64,000 nt of DNA from Rhynchopus euleeides (Eukaryota > Euglenozoa > Diplonemea > Diplonemida > Diplonemidae). The position numbers and the translations under genes are program-made. Where the stretch lies: positions 124,001 through 188,000 of the forward strand of contig OY723295.1 in the NCBI GenBank assembly GCA_963210315.1, given 5' to 3'. Below the pieces are notes generated by a model. It ran no database searches and had not been told where the DNA came from. It saw only the letters and a list, made by a program, of their open reading frames with translations. Numbering within the stretch: position 1 is the first letter of the stretch; every line of letters begins with the position of its first letter. Positions 11,471 through 23,850 of the stretch are shown here, piece by piece.

Positions 11471-14400
11471 GGTTCCACACGGGCCCCCCAACAACAGCAC
11501 ACCGGTCTGACCCACCGGCTTTATGCACCCCCCAACGGCACTCCCCGACGGCTGCGGAAGGGTCGCGGCCCCCCCTCGTGCAGGCAGCGGCGGTCACCGT
11601 TGCAGAGGGAGCAGCAGAGGCAGCAGCAGGGCGGGTGACAGCTTCCCGCCCCAACCCCCTCCCTCACGTCATGTGGGGGGTCGGCTGGGCGTGGGGGTCA
11701 GGGCGGGTGGTGGGAGGCCTCCCCCCCCCCAGGGGGGACTCGTTCGGGTGGGAGGGTGTGTTAGGACAGTATGGGGCAGGGGAGGGAAGGGCCAATATAC
11801 CACACCCCCGACTCCCGTGCTTTTTTGTCCCCCCACCCGCTCAGTCCCACGCTCCCCCCGCTGCCCTCCCCCTTATCGCATCGCAACATCCCCCCACATT
11901 CCGTCTCTCACGTTCTCCCCCTCCGTCTCCGCCCCCCAGTGCACCAGGGGTGGAGGGGCAAGCTGGGGTTTTCGAGTATAGCGGGCCCAGTCCCCACCTC
12001 GCACCATGTAATCCCGCGAGGCCGATGTGCCTGAGGCGCCGGGCCGTCAGGGGCATCCGCCTCCACGCGAGGGCCCTCCACTCCCCTTCGTCCCTCCCAG
12101 GCACGCGTTGGACCGGAGGGGGGCGGCTGGCTTGGGACAGACAAGATGAGATCCTGTTCGACTGGCTCGTCTTCCGCGAGGATCTGGCCAGAGACACCTT
12201 GGAGAGGGTGCTGACGAGACATGTCGCCGACGACCCCAGGGCGTCCCTCCCGGACCTCGCGGCGGCCCGGACCAGGGTGCGGAGGAAGCTGGAGGCCCTG
12301 CCTTTGCCCGACTACGCCCCTGTTTGGACTGAGCCGAGCCCGGCTCTGCGGGATACCCCTGGCGGACCAACGGAAGGCGCCCACATCCCATGCGACGCGA
12401 TGCGCGGTGGCGCTGACGACGATGACGCTATGGGAGAAGCGCAAGGCGAGAGGGATGCGGTTGATGACCTCCTCAGGGATTTCGGGGCGACCCGCGTGCC
12501 CAACGCGGCGCAGGGCGACTGCGGTTTCTTCGCCATCGGGGTCCCCGCAGCAGACATCGCACTCAGGCGCCAGGACCTCTCGGAGGCTGCGAAGAAGTTG
12601 CAGGCACTCACAGACCTTTTCGGCGGAGACAAGGCCCAACACCTCGCCTATGCAGCCAACCTCGCCAGGCCCAGCAGCTGGATGGATCACCTCGCGCTGC
12701 AACTCGCGGCCAGGGTGTGGAGCATTCACATCGTCGTGGTCCAGGGCGGCGAGCACCCCATCGTCTCCATCCGCCCAGCGAAGGTGCCCGACAAGGAGCT
12801 TCTGCAGAAGACCAGGGTGATAGCCCTGACGGGGCAGCATTTCGAGGGTGTCAGCATCCCGCGGGCCGAGCTGCACGGGCTGGTCAACAGAGCCGAGCCG
12901 GCCTTCCTCACGCGGTCCAACGCGAGGATGGCGGAGCTGCAGACTGCTGAGGGGCAGGAGGAGCTCGACGTGGGGTCAAAGCTGGTCGAGCGCTCCACTG
13001 CCAGGCTGTACTGCCCGCACGACTCCTGCAGGACGTCCCTCATGCAGGCGGGCATCCCCATCCTGCCGACGTCGATGAAGGATCACCTCAACCGACACCT
13101 CGAGAAGGGGGACGTCTTGAGCAGGGGGACGCTCCGGGCCCTCAAATTCGCCCAGTGCCTCAAGTGCGATAAGGTGATCACGCTTGGAGACCACCAGTCC
13201 TGCACCGCCTGCCGCAAAGACCTCGAGCCCGAGCCGGAGGCGCAGGCCGTGGGGGCGGACATCCCGGCTGGGGAACTCCCCTCCGTCGAGGAACTCCGCC
13301 GGCACAACATCCGGGTCTGGGAAAAGGTGCCAAAACCGCTCGTCAAGGCATGGACCGCGGCCCTCAGCGAGGCCGCACGGGAGACCGCCGCACGCAACTC
13401 CGTCGCAGCGTGGACCATCCTCCTCATGGCCCCGCTCGTCCTCCTCCGCTCGGCGAGGATGGGGGGAGCGAAGAGCAAGGTCACCCTCCGCGAGCGCCAG
13501 AAGGTTTTCGACCGGTGGAAGAGGGGCGAGTACGCCACGCTCTGGGAGGAGGCCCGCGAGGCCAGCAAGCGCCAGGGGGGCACGGGGTCCCGCGGGAGCG
13601 CACCGCCGCGCTTGTCCGATGAGGAGAGATGGGAGCGGCGGGTCGGTCAACTGGCGCGGCAGAACCGGGTCTCAGCAGCCCACAAGCACCTCGTCCCGGC
13701 CAAAGTCGCCCCCAGCACGACGGAGACCCTGAAGAAGCTGCAGGGCAAACACCCGGAGGGTGGAGCGGTCCACCTGGAGCGGACCGTGCCCGCGGAGAAG
13801 TGCAAGGCGTTCACGCCGGCTGACGTCTTCCGAGCGGTGAAGTCCTTCCCCAACGGGTCGTCGGGCGGGCAGATGGGTTTGCGTCCAGACCACGTCCGTC
13901 AAGCCCTGGAGTGCAAGGATGCGCTGGGAGCCAAGCCGACGGCCATGCTCACCCAGGTCATTAACCGGATGGTCAAGGGTGCCGTGCCCCAGGAGGTGAT
14001 GCCTGTGCTCGGGGGCGCGAAGCTTTCGGCCCTGGTGAAGGGTGACGAGGACGTTCGGCCCATTGCCTGCGGAGAGACGCTCCGACGCCTCGCCGCAAAA
14101 CTCCTCTCGACGCGTCATAAGGGGGACGCGCGGCGCATCCTCATGCGGGGTCGCCAAGTTGGGGTAGCTGTGCAGAGGGGGCTGGAGGCCGCGGCGTCAG
14201 TAGTGGCGCAGTACGCGGAGCGCTCGAGGGAAAAGGAGGACGCCGTGATCCTCAAGATCGACTACGCCAACGCGTTCAACTCGATCGACCGCGGGACCTT
14301 CCTCAAGGTCGTCGAGAGGCACATCCCCGGCCTGCTGCCCTTCGTCGCGTGGTGTTACGACTCCCCCTCCACCCTCACCTACGGCGAAGGGGTGGTGTCT

Positions 14401-17400
14401 TCATCGTGTGGGGTGCAGCAAGGCGACCCCCTCGGGCCCCTCCTCTTCTCATTGGGGATAAAGGAGATTGCGGAGGAGCTGAAGAAGCGCACGGACCTCG
14501 ACGGGTCGCTGTTCTACCTCGACGACGGGGTGATCATGGGCCCAGCGTGCGCCGTCAGAGCCGCCCTCGACTACGTCATCCAGGCCAGCACGGAGAGGGG
14601 GCTGGAGGTTAAACTCAGCAAGTGCGAGCTGATCGACCTCTGCGAGCAGTCCCTCGAGGCCCTCGAAGAGGAGGGCTTTTCCCTACGGCTCCCCGAGGAC
14701 GAGGACAAGGTGGGCATCGTGTACAGGGCGGGCCGCAACTTCACCCTCCTCGGCGCACCGATCGGGTCGGCAGCCTTCTGCGAGAGCTACATGGACAAGA
14801 AGCTCTTGGAGTTCCAGCCGTACCTCGACGCCTTGGCCAAGCTCCAGGACAAGCAGGTCGGCCTCGCCCTTCTCCGCCACTGCGAGGGGTTCGCCCGCCT
14901 CGTGTTTTACATGAGGGCTATGGGACACAAGGGGGTTACGGAGTACCTCCGGAAGAGCGACGCCTCCGTGGAGAAGTGCCTCGCCCGGATCCTCGCCCTC
15001 GAGGACGACGTGCTGCCGGAATCAGTCATGCGGCAGGCCACCATGCCGGTGAGGCTCGGGGGCCTGGGGATTCGACGCGCCGCCGAACACTGGCATGCAG
15101 CCGCCCTGGCGTCCACGGCGAACGGCCACTCCTTGTGCCGGGAGCTCGACCCCAACTTCACGTGGGATGAGGAGGGATGGGAGACCACCTGCCTCGCTCA
15201 CAACAACGCTGTGGACGAGGACGAACGGCGCGACCCCACGCAAGCCCCCGTGGGGGATGTCGAGCAGAGGGAACTCTCCCGCGCGATCGTCAGCCGCCAG
15301 TACCGCGAGCTGTTCGAAGAGTCCGACGCCCACGACAGAGCCCGCCTGCGATCGCTGTCGCTGCCCCACGCCGGCGCTTTCCTCGGGGGGAAGCTCTCGG
15401 AGAACAGCCGCATCGAGGGTCGCCAGATGATCGCCGTGTCACGCGCCCGCCTTGGCATTCCCCTCTTCGAGCCGGATACCGTCTGCGAGAAGTGCGGCAG
15501 GGAACTGGACGAGATGGGAACCCACGCCTTCGACTGCAACCAGGGCGGGGCTTTAACCCGCAGACACGACGCCACCCGGGACGCCCTGTTCGCCCTGGCA
15601 CAGGAGGCGGGCACGAACCCCGAGATGGAGTCTCTGCATCTCCTGCAGGATGGGCAGCGCCCGGGCGACCTCGTGACTAGGAGGATCTGGCCACGAGTCA
15701 TTGACATCACCGTCAAGAACCCCGTGGCCGCTTCTTACGTGCAGGCGGCAGCCCGTTTCACGGGAGCGGCGGCAGCCCAGGGCGAGGCGACGAAGAACCG
15801 GCAGTACCGGGACGCGTGTGCGGCGCGAGGCCTCGTGTTCGCCCCCTACGCCATGGAGTTGTTCGGCGGCCTCGCCCCCTCGGCACACTCCGTCTTCTCG
15901 AAGCTCGGGCGCCTTGCGGCGGAGCGGACAGGAGCGAGCCGAGTGCAGCTGACGCAGGAGTACGCGTGCAGGGTGAACTCCGCCTTCAACAACACCCTGG
16001 GCGCCACCCTGCTCGAGTGCGGGGAGCTTACGAAGGCTTGCCGGTCGCTGGCCCGCGACAGAGTCGAGGTGGAGGCCGCCCCACCCCTGGACCCCGACCA
16101 CTTCATCAGGTTCGAGCCGGACCAGGTCGGCCAGGGTGCTGCATTCGAAGACACCGACCCGGACGACGCGGAGGGACAAGGCCACCAGGCGGTGCCCCCT
16201 CCCTCAGACGAGCCCCTGCGTCCCGCCCAGAAACCCGTAGACCGCGAGCCGCCGACGCCGGAAGACCTGGTGCGTGAATGGCGGTCTGCCCACAACGGTG
16301 TAGGGGTGTCCTTCACCTCGCTGATGGGGGGCTTGGGGAACCTCCTGCCGGCGGTGTTCCAGGTGCAGCAGCTGGGGGGAGGTGGCGCGGGGGGGGTGCC
16401 CACGGATGCGCTGGTGGCCCTCGCGGACGGCTTCGCCTCGTCAGGGACCCCGATGGAGGCAGGGCCACTCCGCAGACAGGCCGTCGCCCGGGTACGATCC
16501 TCCCCCGAACTGTCGGGGCTCCTGGCAGACCCAGCGGCGTGGGCCAGCCGCATGTCCGCTTTCGAGAGGGAAGACGAAGCGACGTGGGCCGACGACGTGC
16601 TCATTCGCGGGGCGGCGTGCGTGCTGCGGAGGCACATCATCGTCTTCCGCGACTACCGCGCGCCGACAGTGTGCGACCCCGGGTGCAAGCCGATCGCCAC
16701 CGCGGTCGCCCTCGGGGGAGTAGGCGACCGCTTCCAGGCGCTCACCCTGCCGGCGGACGTGCAGGAGTTGGTGGGCGGGAGCACGACTGGGCCCCGGCCT
16801 ACCGTACGCGCGGGCCCGCGGCTGCGAACTGAGCGGGCGGAGGGGGAGCAGGACGTGACGGAGTTCTGCCAGTTCTGCGAAGCGGACTTCTCCACGCAGG
16901 ACACCCACGGCAGGTGTGTACACTGCCTCAGAGCCAGCTGCCCTGACTGTGTCGAGCACGTCACGGACCCCTGCCAGTGCGGGCGCACGGAGCCGACGAC
17001 GGTGGTGCAGGAGGAGGTGATGGATGACGACGAGGACAGCACCGACAGCGAGGACGCCGGTCCCCCGCCGCCGCCCCCGGGGCCGGCCCCCGAGCCGGCG
17101 GACGATGTCCTGACCCGGTGGCTGACCGCGAGGGAGCACGCGCTTCCGGGAGTCACCACCGCGAAGCAGCAGAGCGTGCTGGAGATGCCGGACGTGCAGG
17201 ACTTCCGGTTCACCCCCGGGAACTGCTTCTTCGACGCCCTCACGTTCCTCCTCGGCGAGGCCGGCGCGACTGCAGACGGCCTGCGGCAGTACGTCGTGAA
17301 GGCGGTCGGCGACCACGCTGACCTGAGGAGCAGGGCGGAGCCCTCCTACGAGGAGTGGGCGCGGCAGATGCGCGAGTCCGGCAGCATGAACGTTGCGTCG

Positions 17401-18384
17401 TGGGCCGACGAGCTGACGCTGCAGGGGGCCGCGCGGGCGACGGGCTCCCCGATCGTCGTGCTCGCTGATGACACTGCACCGCGGATATACCGCCCCCTGA
17501 GGAAGCCGTACGGGCCTGTCGCGGGTGTCAAGTTCAAGGCATCGCACTACAGCCCACTCCACATCTCGGAGCAGGTGCGGTCCTTCGTGCTCCGCCTCGC
17601 ACCGGCCGTACCCCTCGTCTCCACCGGCTGCCGAGGCGCAGAGGCTGGCCTCCACATGGTCCGAGTAGACGGGGGGACAGCCGAACTGTCGGTGCTGTGT
17701 GTCAGATGTGAGCAGCCGTTTGACACCCGAACGCCCCACTGGGAATGCATAGGCTGCAATCGCCTAGCGTGCACGGGCTGTGTGTCGGACGGAGAGACAT
17801 GTACCCGTCCGCCGGACCGAGGAGGCGACGGGGCTGCGACGGACGGTAACGCACACACGACCTCGGGCGGCTCTCCCTCTGCTTCTACAGCACCAGCCCC
17901 CTCGTCGAACGCGACCGCTCAGCCCTCCACCTCCTCCACCTCCTCCACCGACTCCACCTCCGACGCGCAGCAGGGCGGCTCCACCAGCGAGAACGCACCA
18001 GCCCCCTCAGCGTCGCAGCACACAGGCAAGCGGAAGGCCGACCGTGACGTGTCAGCCTCTCCCCCGGACAGGAAGCGCAGCGCGACGGCTGCCGACAAAG
18101 GCACCCCAGCTGACGACGCCGACGTCCCCAAGACGGTGGCTGAATGGGACGCCCTGTTCACCCCAGAGCCTGGCTCCCCGGAGGAGGAGTTCAAGTCCGC
18201 GAGGCGAGCCCTGCATGCGTGGCGTTGCAAGGTCCGCCTCCAAGACAGAGAGGAGCAGAGGCTGTACAATAACCTCAACTCGAGGATGTACACCGCAGCG
18301 GGCATGCGTCGCGCGACAGCGGGGACAGCGTCCCAGGGATCACGCCGCGCCGCGCCGCGCGCGACAGGCGCCGCCACCCAGTGA

Positions 18385-19230
18385 GGGCCAGAGTGGTCGA
18401 ACCTGCAAGGAGCAGGTCCCCGCTCGACTACGTAGAGTATAGAGTAGAGTTTTGAGTGGAGGTAGATCCCCCCCCCTAGACCAGATGCCTTTGTGCAGTA
18501 GAGCACACACAGGTGCTGTGAATACCCCCTTCTCCGTCCCCCCCCCCCTCCCCCCCCAACTCCCCCTCGCGGCAGGCACGGTCGGCCCGACGAGTCAGTT
18601 CAGTGTTGTCCCTCAACGAGACCCCCTGTCCCCGGCCCTGTGAGCACCACAGCACCAGGGAATAGGCATCCCAACTCACAGGACCCACCGCCGTCACTGC
18701 ATGCCCCTCTGCCCCGCGTTTCGTTACCTTCTCTGCCAGGTCACGGGTCCCCCCTCCAGGTGCCCTCCCGCCTCATCCCTTTTTACCCCCGTCGTTGCCC
18801 GTTTTGGCGCCCCCGATAGGCGGACCCAGGGAGCCTCGTCAAAGTGCCATCCCTACAGGAGATCGCCCTGGTTTTGGCCCCCATGAGCACCATGGCACCA
18901 GTAATCCAGGAAGTTTGGCTCCCTGGATCCACCGTCACTGCTATTCTTGTCCTTCTGCATTACCTTTCACGCTTATTTGCCTTCGGACTGGGTCATGGGA
19001 TGGAAGAGGGCGGTCGGGGTCTGGGGAAGTGAGGATGTGTGTCAAGACCTTGTCTCGTTGCGCCTGGGAGGTTTGGTGGTGGATGGGATGAGACACAGGC
19101 CATTGTGCCCAGAGAGCGCATGAGAGAGAGGGATTTGAGGCCCCCCGCCCCCAGGTTCCCTGCCCACCTGGACGGACCCAAGTGCCTCACACCGGTTCTC
19201 TCCCCACCCGGTGGTCCACCTGACGGGCAA

Positions 19231-19273
<43 letters not shown>
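18385..19273 (+). other. Family-A 3'UTR and poly(A) of A1
   Basis: About 850 bp after the stop codon, with C-rich runs near 18535-18560, then the segment shared with family B from about 19119 (catgagagagaggg onward) to the A39 tail. The region before this shared end is also alignable to the B 3'UTR but diverged. Such a shared 3' end is the likely recognition site for the element RT; that function is inferred. Short reading frames here are not convincing genes. Confidence 0.8.
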
Positions 19274-19275
<2 letters not shown>

Positions 19276-22200
19276 CCACTCCCTCACCGCCACCGCAGCC
19301 ACCTGCCGCGTCAGCGGGTGCGAGCCGTGCAGGGGGTGAAAGAGGCTCTTCCACCCCGCCGCCGTCGCAGGGATGCGTGCACCTCCCATCGACCCACACG
19401 GAGACACACCATCCACAGCCACCCTATCACCCTCATCCCACTCGCAACCCTTGCGGGCCTGCTCCTCCAGCAGCCTCGTCGTCACCCGCGTCGGACCCAC
19501 CGTCGCTGCCACCGTCTCGACCGGCGCGCCTTCCTCCTGGGTCTCAGGGGCACCGCTGCAGGCGAGGTCATCGCTGTCGACGTAGTCGTCGTCGTCGAAC
19601 GCCAGCGGCTCGTTGATGCCAGGGGGGGCTGTTGAGGTCGCGTTTGAGCCTCCACCCTGCATCGATCCGCCATCCGCTGCCGCCCGCCGCTTCTCCCCCA
19701 ACACCGCGTTCCTGCTGCGGCGTGTCGTCGCCCCGGCTGTCTCTACCCGCGTCACCTTACCCGCCGCCAGCATCGCTGCGGCCACACCCTCCTTCCCCAC
19801 AGCCTTGCCGCACGACCCAGGGAGGGCTGTAGAAGAGGCTTGGGAGCCGCTGCCCTGGGCGCGCGCGCGGGGTGTTGTCCTGCCTGCCGGTGTCTGCGGG
19901 GAGGCAGCCGACAGCGGCACAGGGGTCCCAGGGAGGGCTGTTGAAGAGGCGTTGGAGCCACTGCCCTGGGAGGTCTGAGCGCGCGGGGTCGATTGTCCTG
20001 CGGGTGCCGGTTGGGAGGCGGACGGAAGCGCCGACACCCCAGGGAGGGCTGTTGAAGAGGCGTTGGAGCCACTGCCCTGGGAGGTCTGAGCGCGCGGGGT
20101 CGATTGTCCTGCGGGTGCCGGTTGGGAGGCGGACGGAAGCGCCGACACCCCAGGGAGGGCTGTTGAAGAGGCGTTGGAGCCGCTGCCCTGGGAGGTCTGC
20201 ACTTGGGGGGCCGACGCCCCGAGGGGCGCCTGTTGGGGGGCCGGCGGGGGCGCCGACCCCTCGCCGGGGCTTGTTGTAGTCGGAGGAGGGGGCACCACAT
20301 CCGGCGCGGCGCCCCTTGCCCCCCCATCACCTTCTCCCTCAGCCGTCTCCTGCTTCATCTCCGCCTCGGCCCCCTGGGCCGGCCCAGGCGGACCTTCACT
20401 TCCCTCAGGCCGGGGGACTCGGGGCGGGCGCTGTGCTGCTCTGCTGGCGCGACTCTCCCGGCGTGCCCGCCGGCCCGGCGACAGCTCCAGGTCCTCACGC
20501 AATCCCTGTGGCACCACTGCGGTCTCCCCGGTGTCGACGTCCAGCACTTCGACCCTCGGGACGTACCCAGGGCAGTGCCGCACCCCACGACCCTTCGCGC
20601 ACTTGTCGCACACCCGGCGCCAGCACCCACCACACTGCTTGTGGGCCTTCCGCAGGTCCACCGAGCCGCTGCACTTCTCGCACCTCTGCACGCCCAACTG
20701 CGAATCACCCTTCACCCACTCCATCAGTCCTGCCCACCTGCACTCGAGCAGGTCCTCAGCGGGCTCCTGCGGGGGTAGGGCCATGAGGTGCTGGCGGATG
20801 GCCCTGGGCAGCACGAGCGGAGAGTAGTGCCCGTACTCCGCCCCAGTCCTGCGCAAGCAGAACGCGTCGCGCGTGCCGCCCTCCCCGATCGGGCGCAACA
20901 CCATCGGCACCTGGTTGTCAACCAGGAGCAGGATGGTGCACCGCGTCCCTCGCGCGACCGCAGCCAACACGACGTAGTCGGCCCACGTCCGTGGGTCGCG
21001 ACTGCCCGGCTTGGCCATGAACGCGGCCCACATGTCGGGGCCCTCCTCAACCCGCATGCGGAGATCAGCGTCCTGCAGCGCGCGCTGGACCCCCATCTGG
21101 CGGAGCCAGGCGCTGTCACACCCCAGGGTCTCCTTGCCCAACGCAGCGATGCCGTCGAAGGCGCAGTCCCCCACAACGAACGACCATCCCTCGGGGACCC
21201 TCAGGCCGAGGCGCGCTTGCTGCTGCCGGGCTGTCACGCCCGGCAGCCCGCCATCCACCTGCGCTCGCCACTCCTTCAGCTGCGCCAGCGGGTCGTCGAC
21301 CATGGCGTCCATCTCCACGGCGCTGTCGTCCTCCGCCGGCGGGGGCGGCGGCTGCCTGCGCGGCGGCGGTTCGCTTCGCACGGGCCCCTCCGTCTCCTCT
21401 GCCTCCTCCACATCCATCTCATCCAGGCGGCAGTCCCAGTCAGCAGGGGGCAGCACGTCCAGCCCTGTGTCCCTCGCGAAGTAGAAGTCCGGCTCGATCG
21501 CCGGGACGGGGTCCGCCTTCACCCGCTGCCGCAAGTTCCCGGACTTCAGGTCCAGACACAGCGAGCCCCGCCTCATCGCCGACTTCCCAATAGCTCGCAT
21601 CAGGGGGACGGTGATCCGCGCCGCCCAAGTCCGCGTCAGCTCACTGCGGTTCCCCATCTTGTGGTCCACTGCATAATTCACAAGATGGCGGAAGAGAGTG
21701 GCTGCCTCGGTGCCCATACCCCCGGACTGCTCCAGCGCGAAGGCCGTGAAGGCCATCCCCTCCGCCTGGCACTTGGCATCGTGCTTGGCGTGCTTCGCGG
21801 CCTCAGCACGGGACGCTGTGTACCCCCGGGCCTTCGCCGCCCCCTGCATGGACGACTGCGCCGTCGTTGACCACACAGTGACGTCGATGGCCCTGCTGCG
21901 CTCCTCGCTCACACCGACAGGCAGGTAGACGTCCGCCGGCTTGCCGCGTCCCAGCACCACATGGTTGGGCTCCAGCTGAGGAGCGAGGCCCGCCGCACTC
22001 GCCAGGCCATACACGCCGCCCCTCACAGCATCGTGCCGACGGTGCCGGTCTGCCGAGGCCTTGCACGCGAAGATGTGTGCCCCACTCTCGTCCAGTCCCT
22101 CCCCGCACTGCTGACACATCGCCCCCGGGGAGAACACTGGGGCCCCGAGCCGCAACCGGCAGGCCACCTGGAACTCTTCCCGTTGCATGGCGAACTGGGT

Positions 22201-23740
22201 TTCAGGCGGCGCGACGACCCACGATCCCGCACCCGGGAGGCTCTCAGACAGAAGGCGCCCCATGCTGGTCACATCAGCCCCCTCATGGAGATCCGCCTGC
22301 TGCTTGGCAATGATCGCCATCGACAGGTCACGCTGCTTCAGCGGCGTCTCTGGTCGCGCCAGGGTGGCGATCCTGTCCGCCTCCAGCACGCACTCGTTGT
22401 GCCGCTCAGCTGTCTCCTTCCACGTTTGCGCATCCCAGCGGTGGGAGGGGTCGAGCTGCAGGCACAGAGGAAAGAGCGAGCTGGCAGCACCCAAGGCAGC
22501 AGCAGTCGAGTGATCCGCCGCACGGCGCACCCCCAGGCCAGACAACCTGATGGGGAGGGCGGCTTGCTTTCTGGCCTCGGTCGGCAGCTCACCATCCTCG
22601 TCGCCAAGGATCGTCGCCAGCACGAAGTCAACCTCACGGTCGTACTTCTTCAGGTACTCACGCCCCTTGTACCCGATGGCGCGCATGGCGAAGACCACCT
22701 TGCAGAACCCTTCGCAGTGTCGCAGAAGGGTCATCGCCACCTGTGCGTCGCGCACCTTGTGCAGCTCCCGGAGGCACGGCAGGAACTTCTCCTCCAGCTT
22801 CCTGTCCATCACCGCCTCGCAGTACGCCGCGTCCCCCACCGGAGCTCCGAGGAACTCGAAGTTCTGCTGCAGCAACTTCATCCTCACTTCCTCCTCTTTC
22901 TTTGATGCGGCGACGTCGAGGCCCACCTCCCGGATCGCAGCCACCGTGTGGCCTCCAAGCGAGATCACCTCGCACTTCCTCCGCGACACCTTCAACCCGA
23001 GGGCTGCGCTGCGCTTCTCCAGCTCTGCGAATGCCGCACCTACAGCCTTCGGGGGCCCCATCAGCGTCCCATCGTCGAGGTACCATATGGTCCCCTCGAG
23101 GCCCGGCATGCGTGCAATGTCCTCCGTCAGCTTGCGGATCGCGAGGGAGAAAAGGAGGGGCCCCAACGGGTCGCCCTGCTGCACCCCATGCTCCGAGAGG
23201 ATGATGTGCTCCCGGTACACCAGGGCTGTCGGGTGGGCGTAGCACCACTCCACCCAGGCTGCGAGCTCGGGGAGGTCACTCCGCACTGCGTCCAGGAACG
23301 CCTGTCGATTCACAGTGTTGAACGCGTTCTCGTAGTCAATCTTGACGAGAATGCGATCAGTGCCCTTGTGGCGGCTGGCGTAGTCCCGCACCACCGCTGT
23401 AGCGGCGTCCAGGCCCCCATCGACAGCGACACCCACCTGCTTGCCCTTCAGCAGCAGCTTCCCCACCTTCTCGCGCACCTCAGCCACCAGCGTCTTCGCC
23501 ACCAGCCGCCGCAGAGTCTCCCCCACCGCAATGGGGCGCACCCCGCCTGTGGGCTTTGGCAGCGCAACCAGCGACGCTCCTGCCAGGTGGCGCGCAATCT
23601 CCGGTGGTGCTTCCCCTCGACGCAGGATGTTGACGACGGCCGTCAAGGCCTGCAGCACATCTACCCCTTCCACCTGCGTCAGCGCGCGCAAGTGATCAGC
23701 TCGAAGGCCCGACGGTCCGGCCCCCGTCCCCTTCGGGAGG
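19274..23740 (-). pseudogene. Family-B RT, endonuclease and OTU segment (B4), minus strand, truncated at both ends
   Basis: Read leftward from 23740, the frame opens at the start of the RT (LPKGTGAGPSG) and stays open to 19274, where it stops abruptly at A1's poly(A). It contains RT motif A (KIDYENAFNTVN), GVQQGDPLGPLLFSL, and WYLDDG with Asp codons at about 23071-23076; a CCHC knuckle (about 22060-22118); a restriction-like endonuclease (GKPADV about 21931-21955, AIDVTV about 21876-21894); one OTU domain (VVGDCAFDG about 21155-21178, with HYSPL about 20820-20830); a Cys-rich module (about 20560-20700); and a repeat-rich linker. The N-terminal half and C-terminal tail are absent. The segment is almost exactly the part missing from B2. 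Apparent ORF continuation beyond either junction is artefactual. Confidence 0.85.
19930..20200. repeat. 111-bp tandem repeat in the B4 linker
   Basis: Units beginning at about 19930, 20041 and 20152 are 111 bp apart and nearly identical, encoding a 37-residue Ser/Pro/Ala-rich unit (GSGSNASSTALPG type) in the B protein after the zinc module. A more diverged unit precedes it near 19810. It is a coding minisatellite that could vary in length between copies. Confidence 0.85.
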
Positions 23741-23850
23741 TTCTTTTCGTTTCTTGTCTTGCTTGTCTCTTGTACCTTGTATTCTGTACCAACTAGCCCA
23801 GACAAACAACAGCTGCAAAGATTCTCGGTCCGGAAGAACTCAAAAAAAAA
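23741..23850 (+). mobile_element. Short poly(A)-tailed D fragment
   Basis: About 101 bp of the D 3' end (to cggaagaactc), followed by nine A at 23842-23850. It is fused directly to the 5' side of the inverted B4 segment at 23740/23741. The genuine D copy continues differently after aactcaaaaa (24487 onward), so this is a retrotransposed 3' end and not the source locus. Confidence 0.7.

Larger units (their letters stand above)
10671..18384 (+). pseudogene. Family-A polyprotein of copy A1, interrupted by an insertion
   Basis: The ATG at 10671 opens the same frame as in A3 and A6 and encodes a signal-peptide-like leader. The frame is cut by the insertion at 10993-11470, then continues open to TGA at 18382-18384. 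Domains in nucleotide positions: N-terminal OTU-like Cys codon 12520 (QGDCGFF) and His 12838; C2H2 finger 13012-13098; RT motif A Asp codon 14260 (KIDYANAFN), GVQQGDPLGPLLF, and YLDDG with Asp codons at 14521 and 14524; CCHC 15484-15537; endonuclease RPGD at 15658-15669 and IDITVK to 15717; degenerate OTU about 16380-16790; zinc module about 16860-16990; OTU with Cys codon 17224 (GNCFFDAL) and His codon 17545 (HYSPL); zinc module 17698-17808. A1 lacks 254 codons near 12008 found in A3. The copy cannot make the full protein because of the insertion. Confidence 0.85.
10330..19273 (+). mobile_element. Family-A LINE copy A1, near full length, interrupted
   Basis: The 5' end starts with ccaacgatttcttaagctac, the same leader as A3 (46322 reversed), A6 (61588 reversed) and B2 (24687). 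A C-rich 5'UTR runs to the ATG at 10671; coding sequence runs to 18384; a 3'UTR of about 850 bp follows; and 39 A occupy 19235-19273. It carries a 478-bp insertion at 10993-11470 and lacks 762 bp present in A3 and A6. Its right flank begins a family-B fragment while its left flank is unrelated DNA. No TSD is visible, so one flank has been rearranged or the element joined a broken end. Confidence 0.88.

Noticed and set aside
18535..18560. Long C runs as telomeric repeats or a CRISPR-like array
   Set aside because: They are irregular homopolymer tracts inside UTRs, not unit repeats; no regular telomere unit or spacer pattern exists.
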